NCBI GenBank assembly: GCA_010356995.1 | Contig: ML996689.1 | Span: 1,453,228 to 1,517,227, forward strand | Origin: Trichodelitschia bisporula | Taxonomy: Eukaryota > Ascomycota > Dothideomycetes > Phaeotrichales > Phaeotrichaceae | Direction: 5' to 3' | DNA length: 64,000 bases | Shown: positions 30,675 through 41,651 of the stretch, piece by piece | Numbering within the stretch: the first letter of the stretch is position 1 | Layout of the letters: each line of letters opens with the position of its first letter | Position numbers and translations under genes: made by a program | The notes under the pieces: generated by a model | Database searches by the model: none | Told to the model about the DNA's origin: nothing | What the model saw: the letters and a program-made list of their open reading frames with translations, nothing else

Positions 30675-31160
30675 ATGACAATCTCCACGCGCCCCAACCC
30701 CGCCCTCCGCGAAAAAATCCGCGAAATGCGCCTAACCCTCGCCCCCCTCTGCCCAATGTCCCCCGGGCACCGTGGGCCGCACTCCTCCTTCCCCCCCACC
30801 CTGCTGCACTACTGGCTACTAACCGAAAACCAAATGGACGCCTTCGCCTCGCACTACCACCAGACGGACCCCAAGGACCCCTACCGCCACGAATATCCCG
30901 CGTGCATGAACTGGGACGCGCGCTTCCTGGCGCGGCCGCCGCCGAATCTGGCGCCTGAGGATAACTTCTACCTGAGTGCTGAGGAGCGGTTGTGGGTGAA
31001 GCGCCGCATGGTGGGTAAGTTCATTGGGATCCGTGGGTGCGATACGCCGATCGGGGAGGCGAAAAGGCGGATACGGTTTTATGAGCAGATAATGGAACGG
31101 GGGATGGCGGTTGAGCGGCGGGCGATGAGCTACAAGCCTGGTGGGGTGCAAATGGACTGA
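30675..31160 (+). CDS. unknown small protein, 161 residues
   Basis: A single-exon frame starting MTISTRPNPALREKIREM after a CT/CA-rich leader ending CACAATG, a good fungal start context. The protein is compact and looks folded: MSPGHRGPHSSFPPTLLHYW, then an aromatic LTENQMDAFASHYHQ and YPACMNWDARFL, ending in a basic helix GEAKRRIRFYEQIMERG. No signal peptide or membrane segment. I do not recognise the family; the even codon use and non-random composition argue that it is real. It converges on dpp5 with 120 bp between stops. Confidence 0.68.
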   Translation: MTISTRPNPALREKIREMRLTLAPLCPMSPGHRGPHSSFPPTLLHYWLLTENQMDAFASHYHQTDPKDPYRHEYPACMNWDARFLARPPPNLAPEDNFYLSAEERLWVKRRMVGKFIGIRGCDTPIGEAKRRIRFYEQIMERGMAVERRAMSYKPGGVQMD

Positions 31161-31280
31161 GATGGACAGAAAGGCGAGATACGGAAAGACAAAGTCGGAT
31201 AATGGAGCGCCAAAACGCACCACCCGGCTATTACAATACCCAACAGCGATGGAGCGACGAAACGCAAGGACACAAGCCTA

Positions 31281-33541
31281 CTAGCGCTCCATATTCGCCT
31301 CGCGCAGCAGCTCCGCCGCCGAACCCTCAGTTCCATACCGCGGCAACCCTACATGCTCATTAATCCAATTCAAAACCACTGCGTGCCAAAGCAGACTGTT
31401 TTCCGGCTTCAAGATCCAGTGATTCTCGTCCGGGAACGTGAGGAACTGACTCTCCACTCCGCGCTCCTGCAGCACGTTGAATGCCGCCAGGCCTTCCGAC
31501 ATCGCAAGGCGGTAGTCCAGTTCGCTGTGAATGATAAGGTGCGGCGTCGCCCAGTTGCCCGTGTATTTAGACGGGCTCCAGGTCTCCCAGTCCGAATCCT
31601 TGTCCCAGAACTTCCCCTCAAACTCGTGCTCCGGGAAGTATAGCTCGTCCGTCGAGAGCTGGTTCGTCAGGCTGAAGACGCCGTCATGCGTCACGAGTGC
31701 CTTGAATTTGCGCCCGAGTGGCTGGCCTTGAATCCAGTTGGCCATGTACCTGTCAGAGTGAGCACGTAACCAACCCGGAAGCCGATAAAAGCCCTTACCC
31801 GCCGTAACTCGCCCCCAGCGCCACCGCCCTCTCTGTATCCACATACTCCAGATTCTCCTCAATATACTCAAACCCCTTAACGAGGTCCTGATACGGCAGC
31901 CCGCCCCACTGGTCTTGGATCGCATCCGTCAGTGCCTGCCCATACCCCGTGCTACCCGTCGGATTCGGCGTAACCACCACATAGCCCTGCTCAGCAAAGA
32001 CAGCCGGATTCCAGCGCGTGCTCCACGAATCGTCCCAAGCACCTTGTGGCCCGCCATGAATGAGATACGCAAGCGGATACTTCTTCTTCGGGTCAAAGTC
32101 AGAGGGCTTCACCACCCAGGCGTGCAGGTTCTTAGTCTGAGCGCCGTCGAACCAGATTTGCGAAACCTGGTTGCGGGACAACCCGATGGCGGAACCGGAC
32201 TTTGTGTTCGAGGATATGAGCTTCGGCGCGTCATTGGTGATGCTCCCGCCGATGAGATAGTAGGCGCTGTTATCGACGAGGCTGGATGACGAGAAGAAGA
32301 CGCGCCCGTCAGGCAGCACCTGCACATCGCTCACGCTGCCATCGATGGCGAGCTTGCGCGGTGGGCCCCAAGCGGTGTGTCCCCACGAGCGGGTGGAAAA
32401 TAGGCGCACACGGCCCCGGTCCTCGGCCGTGAGGTAGAGGTACATTCCATCAGGACTCCAGGCTATGCTCTGCGGACTCCTATCCCAGATCGCTTCGGGT
32501 TTGAGGGAACCATGGACGATCTGTACATCCAGATTCTCAACATCCTGGATGACTATAAGCTCATTCTTATCCGATTCGTATCCGTCCTTGCGCATTGAGG
32601 TGAAGGCCAATTGGCGCCCATCAGGTGAAAAGGTGGGGTTGCTGGTTGCGCCCTGAAACGACTTGATATCAACCTGCTTAGGCTGTCCGACAACAAACCC
32701 CGAATCACCGGTCCGAAGAGCAAGCCAAAGGTTCTGCTTCGTGTGGGTTGCCGCATTCGATTTATGATCCTTCGTCACGAAAGCTATGCCTTTGACGCTG
32801 ATATCGAAATTGTCCGCACCGCCGAAGGGGGTAATGGGACTTTCGAGACTCGACCACTTGAGGATGTTGCTAATCTCCGAGAGCTGATACTTGTCTCCCC
32901 CTGGTGGCTTTTCCAGAGTCCCATACCAGACTGCGTTGCGGTTGGGTGTGCTCCAGGTATCCCAGTGGCGGACAAACAAAGACTTGTAGAGTCTGCCTGT
33001 GGTGTGCGGCTTGGGGGCCTTTGCTTCATTGAACAAGCTGCCATCCGGCTTTGCGGAGGCGACGAAAGCAACTGCAAACGAGTCGCTCCCAATCGAACGC
33101 AATTTGAGAGTGCTGGCCGCAGCATCCACAGTGCAAGCAACGTACTTGCTATATCATGTCAGTCAGACTCGCAGAGGAACGACATACCAACGTTGCTTCA
33201 AAGTCGTCGACTTGTCCGATGGTGATGTCAGTGACACCCTTCTCCCCGGGGACCAGCACAAGGATGGTTTTTTCGCCGATCCAGTTTGGCTCACTTGCAC
33301 CATCCGTGTCGGTGACTAACACCGACTCGTTGGTACTAGCATGAAGGAGTCTGATCTCACGCTTCCATTTGTGATCTTCAAATGAATACGTCTGAACCTT
33401 ATAAAGGATCTGAGAGGCGTCGTAATTGGGCACTCCAGGTGATCTCCGGGATGCGCTGAGAAGAACTTCGGGCGTAAACTTAGTCGCTCTGATCGTCATG
33501 ATGGAGAACAAAAATGATATGCCTAGAAATATCCGGGCCAT
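31281..33541 (-). CDS. dpp5: secreted dipeptidyl-peptidase 5 (DppV, S9 family)
   Basis: Serine exopeptidase that removes X-Ala dipeptides and similar from N-termini; secreted. Exons: 33188-33541, 31799-33144, 31281-31749, about 722 residues, normal for DPP5. Signal peptide MARIFLGISFLFSIMTIRA. The N-terminal half is a beta-propeller (repeats such as FSPDGRQLAFTS and AWSPDGMYLYLT). The catalytic domain has YLIHGGPQGAWDDSWS and the nucleophile elbow ALGASYGGYM (Ser near residue 563). The Asp is expected near HSELDYRL and the His in PDENHWI. The acceptor of the first intron is read as GCAAG at 33145, because the nearer TAG would break the frame. The start is the first ATG; the codons before it begin only with TTG. 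Confidence 0.95.
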
Positions 33542-35058
33542 GATTAGCTGTAGTTCGAACTGGTGGTTGGTGAACCCCCAGAGAGACAAAGAAGGCTAAA
33601 TTTGCTGATGACACGATATACGAGTGACATTGCGAGAGGCACATCTTAAAGGAGCATTGACCCTCTGTCTCTCTTCATATGTTTAGGGAAGGAGCCTCCT
33701 ACCCTAGCAATGGACACCGGTGAAAGTAAACGGCCTGCTAGATGGCGTGCGAAACCCTGACTGTGGGGGCTTTCAAGACCGACCCAGAAGGATTCTCTCT
33801 TCCTACTAGGAAGAATGTCCAAAATATATCAGGACAATGCTCTGGAGGAACAAAGAGAAAAGGCAGGTTGCTTCTCCCGAAGACTTACAGAGATGCGCGT
33901 CGAGGTCGAGGTTGATCGTGCTCCCACCTTCTCGGATAAGTTTCCCTCCCAAAGGTTCCTGAGCTAGATTCAAGTAAGCTTCCTTGTTGACCGCGGAGGT
34001 AATCTATCCTCCCTTGGCAATGGAGAGGCAGGGTGATGGAAGAGTAATCAATGGCCTGATATATGTAGTGATTGCGAGCGATGAGGTGGGGATGTCGGCA
34101 CGGGCACGGGAGGGCTGACATGCCGTGCATGCTTCAAACTGCAGCCTGTTGGATCAGAGCTGGTCACCGCCAAGTGCAGTTATTATGCACGACAGCAACT
34201 TCAACCGCTGAGCTTAGAGGCAACGTTACTTCTGCATAGCCCGATGCTGGTCCTTTGAACCCAATGCTGTGCCAAAAGCTGTCCAATCTCATCTGCCTAA
34301 TGCGGATATCTTATCCACGGCTCGGGACGCCGCGGACGCCTCCTTTGATGTCTTCGGTCTTCTCCTCGGCAGTGAGGTGCTAGAAGCCACCCCCGATCTT
34401 CCGAGAACTGATGCCTCTGAAACATGAAAACCCGCCTTGAAGCGCTTATATCCGTTGTGTCATGTAGCCGGGTACCGACAGCGAGTTCAAGCACCATGGT
34501 CAGCGGAAGAGTAGCGACAATGCTTAGCATCAATTCAAGCGCAAACAAGAAGCAGGACCTATATGTTTAGCGAACTTAGATGTGACAACTTAAAGTTCAA
34601 GGGTTATGGGCATCCAGGCCAAGGTAAGTATGCATTGATCATTGGGGGGAAGGTCAAGAGTGGAGAGAAAGCCAGGATGAATCGTCAATGCTGGCAGCGC
34701 GGTAGTGCGTGGAACCCTTTCAAAACTGTAGGGCGGACACAGTGATGAGGCGGCTTCTGGAAGCAGTACGAGCCATAGATGGTGCCGGACATGGGTTGAG
34801 TACGAGACGCGGGCCTGCGCGCGGCGAATGGGTGGCTAGTCACACTTTTATAGAACTAGTTGCTAGTTCTAGGACATGAGATCGTCTAAATTGCTAGGCC
34901 CCGTATTCGCACTCCTAAGGGCCCAAGGTACATGTGAAGGGAACGGCTGACATCAAAAACAAGAGCCTCAAAACTCCAGACTCCTAGCACCGTCCCAGAG
35001 ATCTTGGACACCCCACGCCTTTGAAAATTCCGTACGCCTTTCCCCGAGATATTTGCCA
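33542..35058. other. 1.5 kb spacer, no supported gene
   Basis: This segment is less G+C-rich than its surroundings and holds only short motif-free frames. One minus-strand stretch (34400-34548) reads as a hydrophobic ALELMLSIVATLPLTMVLEL and might be a relic of a membrane protein gene, but nothing on either side extends it. A perfect 9-bp inverted repeat lies at 34851-34871. Confidence 0.45.
34851..34871. repeat. short perfect inverted repeat
   Basis: TAGAACTAG and CTAGTTCTA, 9-bp arms around the 3-base loop TTG. It lies in a long gene-free spacer 190 bp downstream of the env7 stop. Function unknown. Confidence 0.85.
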
Positions 35059-36373
35059 TCAGTCTTCCCCACCGTCCTCGGGCAATGTAGGGATGACCTC
35101 CTCCACGAGCTGAATTAGCTCGTCCACGTCTGGACGCTCGCTGGGCTCAACCTTCAGACAATGACGTACGATATTCTTAACGCCATCGCTAATCGTGCTA
35201 TCCTGCGCCACTTTCTGTTTTCCTCTTTGAGGGGCTTCATCTGGGAAACGCCAGTCACCGCCGAGCACACAAAGGCTCAAACTGCCTCCGGTTTCCTCGG
35301 AGCGAGCTTCAAATGGCGATTTGCCAACGAGACATGCGTAAAGGGTGCAGCCCATCGACCAGATGTCAACCTTAGTATCGATGACACTGCCAGTCTTGAC
35401 GTCAAAGAGCTCCGGTGCTCTGTACGGCATCGTGCTGTGTTCTGCTGCCTGATCCTGGACGGCAATTGCTTGTGATCGTGACGTGATGGATGTCGGCGCA
35501 GGAGCGATAGACCCTAGATCCATGAGGATAGGAGTTCTACCATCATCATCGATCATGATGTTCCCTGCCAAGAGTTAGCATTTGCCAATGCCATGCATCG
35601 TGATAAATTACCAGGCTTTATGTCTCGATGTGCGTACGCCCGCTCACCACCCGGCGCGATGCCTTGCTGGCTAATTGTAACCTCGTCGTCCATCAGCGGC
35701 TGGTTCTCTACATCATCCTGATTGCTCTCCTGATCCCGCCGTGCCTCCGCCGCATCCGCTGCCTCCGCATCCGCTTTGGCGGCCTCGGCTCTGACTTTCT
35801 TTGCGCGGTTCTGGCTCGCAGCCCCACCCGGCGGGCCTTTGACACGGTACTGATGCATCGACTTGAGCGCTTTGCAGACACCCAAGAACAGCAGCATCAG
35901 CCGCTTCTCCGGGAACTTGGTATGGTTGACGAGATTCGCGTTGATCATGTCCTGCAGATTGCCCCGCCGGTAGTACGGCAGCAAGATGTAAACCGTCTTT
36001 GCGCCAGGGTCCGATCGGTCCGATGCGACGCTATGGTCAATGCTGTGGATGATATTCGGATGCGGAGTGAAGAGACTGTACGCCTCGACCTCCTTGAGAG
36101 CCAGGGCGACGGATTCCTGGCCGAAGGGACATCGAATCTTCTTGAGAGCGTAGAGGGCTTGCGAGGACGAGTCTTGGACAAGGTAGACGTAGGAAAAGCC
36201 GCCCTGGGCACTATAAGTCCGTATCGCGCGAATGTCTAGCCGGGGTCACATACCTCGCCGAGCAGCCGCAGTATCTTGAAGCTTTTATTGTTAATCTTCA
36301 GCTGCGGGGAGCTCGAAAAGCAGCTCAAGCAACTGCCAAAGGAGGAGAACAGGTCAAGCAATGCGGAAGCCAT
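35059..36373 (-). CDS. env7: serine/threonine protein kinase Env7/STK16 type
   Basis: Membrane-associated kinase; yeast Env7 is palmitoylated on the vacuole and restrains fusion, and animal STK16 acts at the Golgi. Exons: 36254-36373, 35612-36203, 35059-35564, 405 residues. The N-terminus carries Cys15 and Cys18 (GSCLSCFSS), likely lipidation sites. The Gly loop is LLGEGGFSYVYLVQD, the catalytic Lys is in YALKKIRCPFGQE, the catalytic loop is AHRDIKPGN, and DLGS (35488-35515 region) replaces DFG as is usual in this family. MPYRAPELFD and VDIWSMGCTLYACL follow. Between the D/E helices and HRD there is a roughly 70-residue Ala/Asp/Glu-rich insert. It diverges from bleomycin hydrolase over 1.3 kb. 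Confidence 0.93.
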
Positions 36374-36647
36374 TGCGATAGCGCAACGCGAGAGTCGCGG
36401 ATGTGAGCTGACAGTAAGTTCTGAGCACGCGGGGAACTGGACGACGCGGCAAAGGGAAAACTGGCGACGACGCGAAACGTTGAGGGAAGAGCGCGGTGAA
36501 TGAGCTTAAGGTGCAAGCTGTTCCGAGTGCCGACCGTTGCGCACTGCCTTTGGTTGGTTGGTTGTTAGGTGCAGGGGGAACTGTGAACACGCATGTAGTG
36601 GCGGGCTGAGGAAAACGATGCTGACCAACCCTACGGAACCGAATTGC

Positions 36648-36842
36648 TGTAATTCACCGAAAAGTTTTGGTGTAATCGACGGGGACTTTTTCTGAAGTGT
36701 AATATGCACCCAGCTGTAATCTGCTAGCGCGATTTTGATGCGTACGGGGTTGGATTTGGACGATACGGATTACACTTGAAAAACAGCCAATTGCAGCTGC
36801 AGATTGCAGCTACAGAATACAGTCAAGAATAGTCACATTACA
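36648..36842. repeat. cluster of TGTAAT motifs then ATTACA motifs
   Basis: TGTAAT occurs on the plus strand at 36648, 36671, 36698 and 36715, and its reverse complement ATTACA at 36769 and 36837. The direct-then-inverted order in under 200 bp, with a local fall in G+C, resembles the end of a DNA transposon or MITE, or a cluster of regulator sites. No open frame for a transposase is present. Confidence 0.5.
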
Positions 36843-36893
36843 GTAGCAAAATGCAGTAGATTGAAGAGCTCTAGTCTAACTAAAATATGCCCA

Positions 36894-36940
36894 AAACCTC
36901 ATTAAACAGCTTGCTCAAATCCTCATTGAGCAGCTTGCTC
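36894..36940 (+). repeat. imperfect 24-bp tandem duplication
   Basis: Two adjoining copies of a unit AAxCCTCATTxAxCAGCTTGCTC, differing at a few bases (36894-36916 and 36917-36940). Confidence 0.8.
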
Positions 36941-36973
36941 CGCAGCGTGTATGTGTATGCGCGCATGTATATG

Positions 36974-36989
36974 CGTGTGTGTGTATATA

Positions 36990-37022
<33 letters not shown>
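36974..37022 (+). repeat. (TG)n/(TA)n microsatellite
   Basis: GTGTGTGTATATATGTATA followed by about 13 uninterrupted TG units (36996-37022), in the divergent spacer between env7 and bleomycin hydrolase. Confidence 0.95.
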
Positions 37023-37697
37023 ATACACGTGTATGCGTTGTGTGAGTTAGGAGATAGGAGATAGGAAGTTCCTAGCGCTTGGCACGGATTGCAGTAAGTC
37101 AATCAAGTACTTAAGATTGGATGGTTGAAGAAACTTGTTAACCTACCGAGCAAATCACCGAGCGCATGTCTGTTCGGCCAAACCTCTCCTCCACTGGAGT
37201 ATAGATATCCCGAGGGTTCACCAAAAATCAATCCTACGCAGTTTTCCGAAGTTTGACAACTCAAGGCTTTGCCACAGGAGTTAGGATTTGTGGTTGACAG
37301 GCGCTTGGTATGTGACGAGTAAACCACGGGAAGAAAGTAGAGAAGAAAGTCGCATCGTTCTCACTTGTGCTTTGTGCTGCTGTTGAGGAACATCAAAACC
37401 ACATGACTTTGTCAGCACAAGGCTAACTGGAAATAGAAGGAAGATGCAGCCTGAGGCCTGGAGTGGCTTATCGCGATAGGAATGCGGGGTCCGACAGGGG
37501 GGCTCGGGGTGGTTGGGGAAGCTGTGCCCAAGGCCGACCGATGGGCATGAGAGGTGCAAACGGAGCGCGGCCATTCACCATCACGAAGCACAAACGCGAG
37601 CTTCCTTTAGGCCTGCCTACGTGTGCCCGTCTCAGGCTTACCTTCTCACATCCGTTCACAACATCATTCATTCCAGCCTACTGTACCGATCCGTAAT

Positions 37698-39454
37698 ATG
37701 GGTGCCAATGAGTCCAAGATCCCCGACGCAGTCATCACGGCCAAGCTCGCGGAGCGGCTCCGAAGCATGGAGTTGGAGAACCAGCGGCGCAGCCCGAGCT
37801 TGGACGAGAAGGACTACGTCTACGTGGGTGAACAGCCAGGTATTCATTCCCTCTCGACGGACGAAGGATAGCAAAGATAGTGGGCCTGACAATGCCATGT
37901 AGCACTCTCCACTTTGCGCGCTGGTAGCTCTGATGTCTCCATCGATGCGGCCGAGGACTGGCAAAAGGAACTGCTCGCGGACCCCAAGGTGTGTGGTGGT
38001 GAGATGTGACCCCAAGTGCGATAGGTCTAACGGTTCGGCCCTTAGAACCGCCTCGCTCTCGCGGCCCTCTCTTCCAATTCCCTCACGAATATCCTAACCT
38101 CGCGCGCCGCCACGATCGCTGATACGCAAACCTTCAACATCAAGATCCCCTTCGAGGGCACGCCTGTTACGAACCAGCGCTCCTCGGGGCGATGCTGGCT
38201 CTTCGCGTCGACCAATGTCTTCCGCGTCGCCCTGATGCAGAAATACAAGCTGAAGGAATTCGAGCTGAGCCAGGCCTATCTCTTTTTCTGGGATAAACTC
38301 GAGAAGGCGAACTATATGCTCGAGAACATACTCGACACCGTCGATGAGCCCCTTGACAGCCGTCTCGTCCAGGAGCTCCTCTCCAGTCCCGTCGGTGACG
38401 GTGGCCAGTGGGACATGGTCGCCAACCTGGTCTCCAAGTATGGCCTCGTAAGCCCCCTCTCAGCCCCACCACGTGTGCGCAGGGCCTAACGCTGTGCAGG
38501 TTCCCCAGTCCCTGTACCCAGACTCCTACAATGCCCAGAACTCCTCCGCCATGGGCCGGCTGCTGACGACGAAGCTGCGCGAAGATGCTCTGTGCCTGCG
38601 CACCATGGCTAAGAGTAAGAACCCCGCCACTCGGTCCTCGCTCCCCGCGACCAAGGAGAAGATGCTGCGCGAAGTGCACCTCATCTTGACTCTCATGCTG
38701 GGCCCGCCTCCTAGTCCCAACAAGAAATTTACCTGGCAATTTTACGACCGGGATGGTGCGTTCACCTCCGTCGAACTTTCTCCGGTGGATTTCGCCGCGC
38801 AGCTGTCTAAGCCCAATGTTGTACGCGCGCTCGGTGGCACGGATGTTTCTCGCCTGTTTAGCTTGGTCAACGATCCACGTCATGAGTACCTGCGCCTTCT
38901 GACCGTGGAGCGGCTTGGAAACGTGTACGGCGGTCGGCCGATTACATACGTTAACGTTGACATGCCGACCATGAAGGCAGCGTGTGTCGCGATGATCAAG
39001 CGCGGCCTGCCGGTGTTCTTCGGCTGCGATGTCGGTAAGTCGAGTGACAGTGACATGGGGATCATGGATACAGAGCTTTATGACTATGGGCTGGGTTTCA
39101 ATATTAGCCTCGGGATGAGTAAGGCGGAAAGGCTGATGGCTCGGGAGAGCGCCATGACACACGCGGTATGTTTTGTGGACACTTCCTTTGGTATTCTGGA
39201 ATTCTGATTTGTTGTAGATGGTCCTCACGGCTGTTCACGTTGTTGACGGCAAGTCTGTGCGCTGGCGCGTTGAGAATTCGTGGTCCAAGGAGCGTGGCAC
39301 GGAGGGCTACTTCGTCATGACGGATAAGTGGATGGACGAGTTTGTGTACCAAGCTGTCGTTGATCCCGCGTTCGTGAGTGAGGAGGTCAACAAGGTGCTC
39401 AAGCAGGAACCAAAGGCGCTGCCGCTGTGGGATCCCCTGGGTGCCCTCGCCTAG
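37698..39454 (+). CDS. lap3: bleomycin hydrolase (C1B cysteine peptidase)
   Basis: Cytosolic hexameric aminopeptidase that detoxifies bleomycin and homocysteine thiolactone (yeast Lap3/Blh1). Exons: 37698-37839, 37903-37988, 38046-38447, 38500-39165, 39218-39454, 510 residues. The catalytic Cys is in [14 protein letters not shown], the His in [20 protein letters not shown], which also holds the Asn. [18 protein letters not shown] and LVNDPRHEY are family blocks. The usual C-terminal autoregulatory tail is here [15 protein letters not shown]. The N-terminus MGANESKI fits an N-myristoylation signal (Gly2, Ser6) and precedes a 70-residue extension before the conserved core. All four introns have GT donors and keep frame. 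Confidence 0.95.
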
Positions 39455-39821
39455 CCGATTACATGGTTTGGTATATGCTGATGAGATTGAGGTATTGCTC
39501 TTTGTGATTTGACGGTGTTGTACGATATGACTTTTTTTGCGGCCGGTCGCTTTGCGAGGATGGATATGGATAGGCTGGGGATTTCCAATATGAATGTTAT
39601 CTCTATTGCAGGTATAGTATGTCAGGTACGCCATTTCAACACTGGCAGGATCATATGCATATTCATTCCGAGTAAAGGCTAGTGCTACAAACAGCAAGGC
39701 GCAAGGAACCAGCCAGACTCCAAGATGTGCGACCAGTGGACGACTCGATGCATTCATTCAACTTCGCACTCCTCGGGCTCAGCTTTTGTCCTTCCAATCT
39801 CCCCTCCCACGCGAAATCAAA
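39455..39821. other. convergent spacer, bleomycin hydrolase / MMSDH
   Basis: About 370 bp holding the 3' ends of two genes. No supported feature. Confidence 0.4.
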
Positions 39822-41651
39822 TTAGTTCCCCTGCGTAGGCATGATAGTATCCGACTTCTGACTCGTCGCATCCTCACTACGCCACAAACTCGTCACCGTC
39901 TTGATCTGCGTATAAAACTGCAGCCCAGGCTTGCCATAAAAGGTACTCGCCCCACCACCCGCAATACTCTTCTTGTTCCCAGTGAAGGAGAACACGCTCA
40001 GAGGCACGGGGATCGGGACGTTGACACCAACTTGTCCAGCCTCGATCTCCTTCTGGAACTTGGTGGCAGTGGGACCGCTGCGCGTGAACACGGCGGTGCC
40101 GTTGCCGTACTCGTTGGCGTTGATCAGGGAGATGGCTTCGTCGAGGGTGGAGACGTTGAGGCACACCAGTACGGGGCCGAAGATTTCTTCGGTGTAGCAG
40201 CGCATGTGCGGCTGTACGTTTGTTATGATTGTGGGGCCGACCTGGGGCGTTTGGTTAGTACGGTTACGAGATAGGGGAAGGGGACAATGTTACCCAGTTC
40301 CCGTTCGGATACTTCGCGGGCTTGACACCGCGCCCGTCGAGCAGGATCGTGGCACCTTCCTTCTCCGCACTAGCGATGACATCTTCGATCCGCGCCTTCG
40401 CTTGAGGGCTAATCACCGGCCCCAAATCCGCGCCCTCCTCAAACCCACCGTTCACATTCAGCGCCCTAGCGCGATCCGCAAGCTCAGGCAACCACTCCTT
40501 CGTCTCGCCGATCATAACCAGCGTGCTCAGGGCCATACACCGCTGCCCGGCGGCACCGAACGCGGCTCCAGCAATGGCATTCAGCGCATGGTTCTTATTA
40601 CAATCCGGCAGAATCGCAGCGTGATTCTTCGCGCCCAGATTGGCCTGGACGCGTTTCCCGTTCGCCGAGCCACGGGCGAAGATATACTCGCCCGCCTGGT
40701 TGGAGCCGACGAAGGAGATCGCCTTAATGCGGGGTTCGTCGAGGATGAAGTCTACGGTCTTGGCGGCACCGTGGATGATGTTGATCACGCCTGGGGGGAA
40801 GCCCGCTTTGTCGGCGAGTTCGGCGAGGATCATAGTTGCGCCTGGGTCGCGCTCCGAGGGCTTGATGACGAGGGTGTTGCCGGCCATGGTGGCGACGGGG
40901 ATGGACCAGAGGGGGATCATGGCGGGGAAGTCTGTGGGCACGTTAGATACGGGACTCGGGATGGGAATTGGGGAGGCTCACTGAAGGGGCAGATAGCGGC
41001 CACGACGCCCAATGGCTCGCGATACGTGCGCGTTTCCATATCCTTCGCCACCTCGAGGACTTCGCCCTTCATCTGCTCCGGAATACTGCACGCCGCCTCG
41101 GCAACCTGCAACCCACGCAGCACATCGCCCTTCGCATCCGCCAGCGTCTTCCCCTGCTCCAGGGTAATACTCGCGGCGAGCCGATCCCAATTCTCGCGTA
41201 TCAGCGCCGTGTACTTGAACATAATCTGCTGTCTGTGCAAAAAGCTCGTATGCCGCCACGTGCTGAACGCTTTCTCGGCGCTGTCGACCGCGGCGGTGAG
41301 TTCGGCATCAGTGGACTGCGGGACGCGGGTTACGAGATTGTTAGTCGCCGGGTCGTGCAGGTCGATCCAGGTGCTGGCCTGGGAGGCGACGAAGGCGTTG
41401 TCGATGAAGTTGGGCGTGTCCTGGGGTTGGGCGATTTGCTCATGGGACGTCGGGTAGGAGAAGGCAGGAGCCGCGGCCAACTGTTGCGCCGTGGCGTGGA
41501 GGCGGCGGACGGCCGTGATGCTGGGGTTGCGGGGGGCCATTGCGGGTGAGAAGGTGAGGGCGGAGGTTGCGGTGCGAAGTGTGGAGGGCCGGGGGAGACG
41601 GGGTGTGAGGGCGGGGACGCTCCGGGCGAGGGCTCGACGAGCGGCGGCCAT
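39822..41651 (-). CDS. methylmalonate-semialdehyde dehydrogenase, mitochondrial
   Basis: CoA-dependent aldehyde dehydrogenase (ALDH6) of valine and pyrimidine catabolism: methylmalonate semialdehyde + CoA + NAD+ to propionyl-CoA, CO2 and NADH. Exons: 40982-41651, 40294-40931, 39822-40241, 575 residues. Residues 1-60 are Arg/Ala/Ser/Thr-rich with no acidic residue, a mitochondrial presequence ending around RRLHATAQQ. The mature part begins [39 protein letters not shown], the cofactor site [14 protein letters not shown] and the catalytic Cys in [13 protein letters not shown] are ALDH6 hallmarks. [17 protein letters not shown] and [18 protein letters not shown] close the protein. The split Asn codon A|AC at the first intron restores CPFNF. 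Confidence 0.95.

Larger units (their letters stand above)
36374..37697. other. 1.3 kb divergent spacer with simple repeats
   Basis: Promoter region for env7 (left) and bleomycin hydrolase (right). Its middle is A+T-richer than the rest of the window. It holds a cluster of TGTAAT/ATTACA motifs (36648-36842), a 24-bp imperfect tandem duplication (36894-36940) and a TG microsatellite. No gene is supported. Confidence 0.5.

Noticed and set aside
34400-34548. Hydrophobic minus-strand frame, possible membrane-protein relic
   Set aside because: Only about 25 hydrophobic residues, no flanking exons or family motif.
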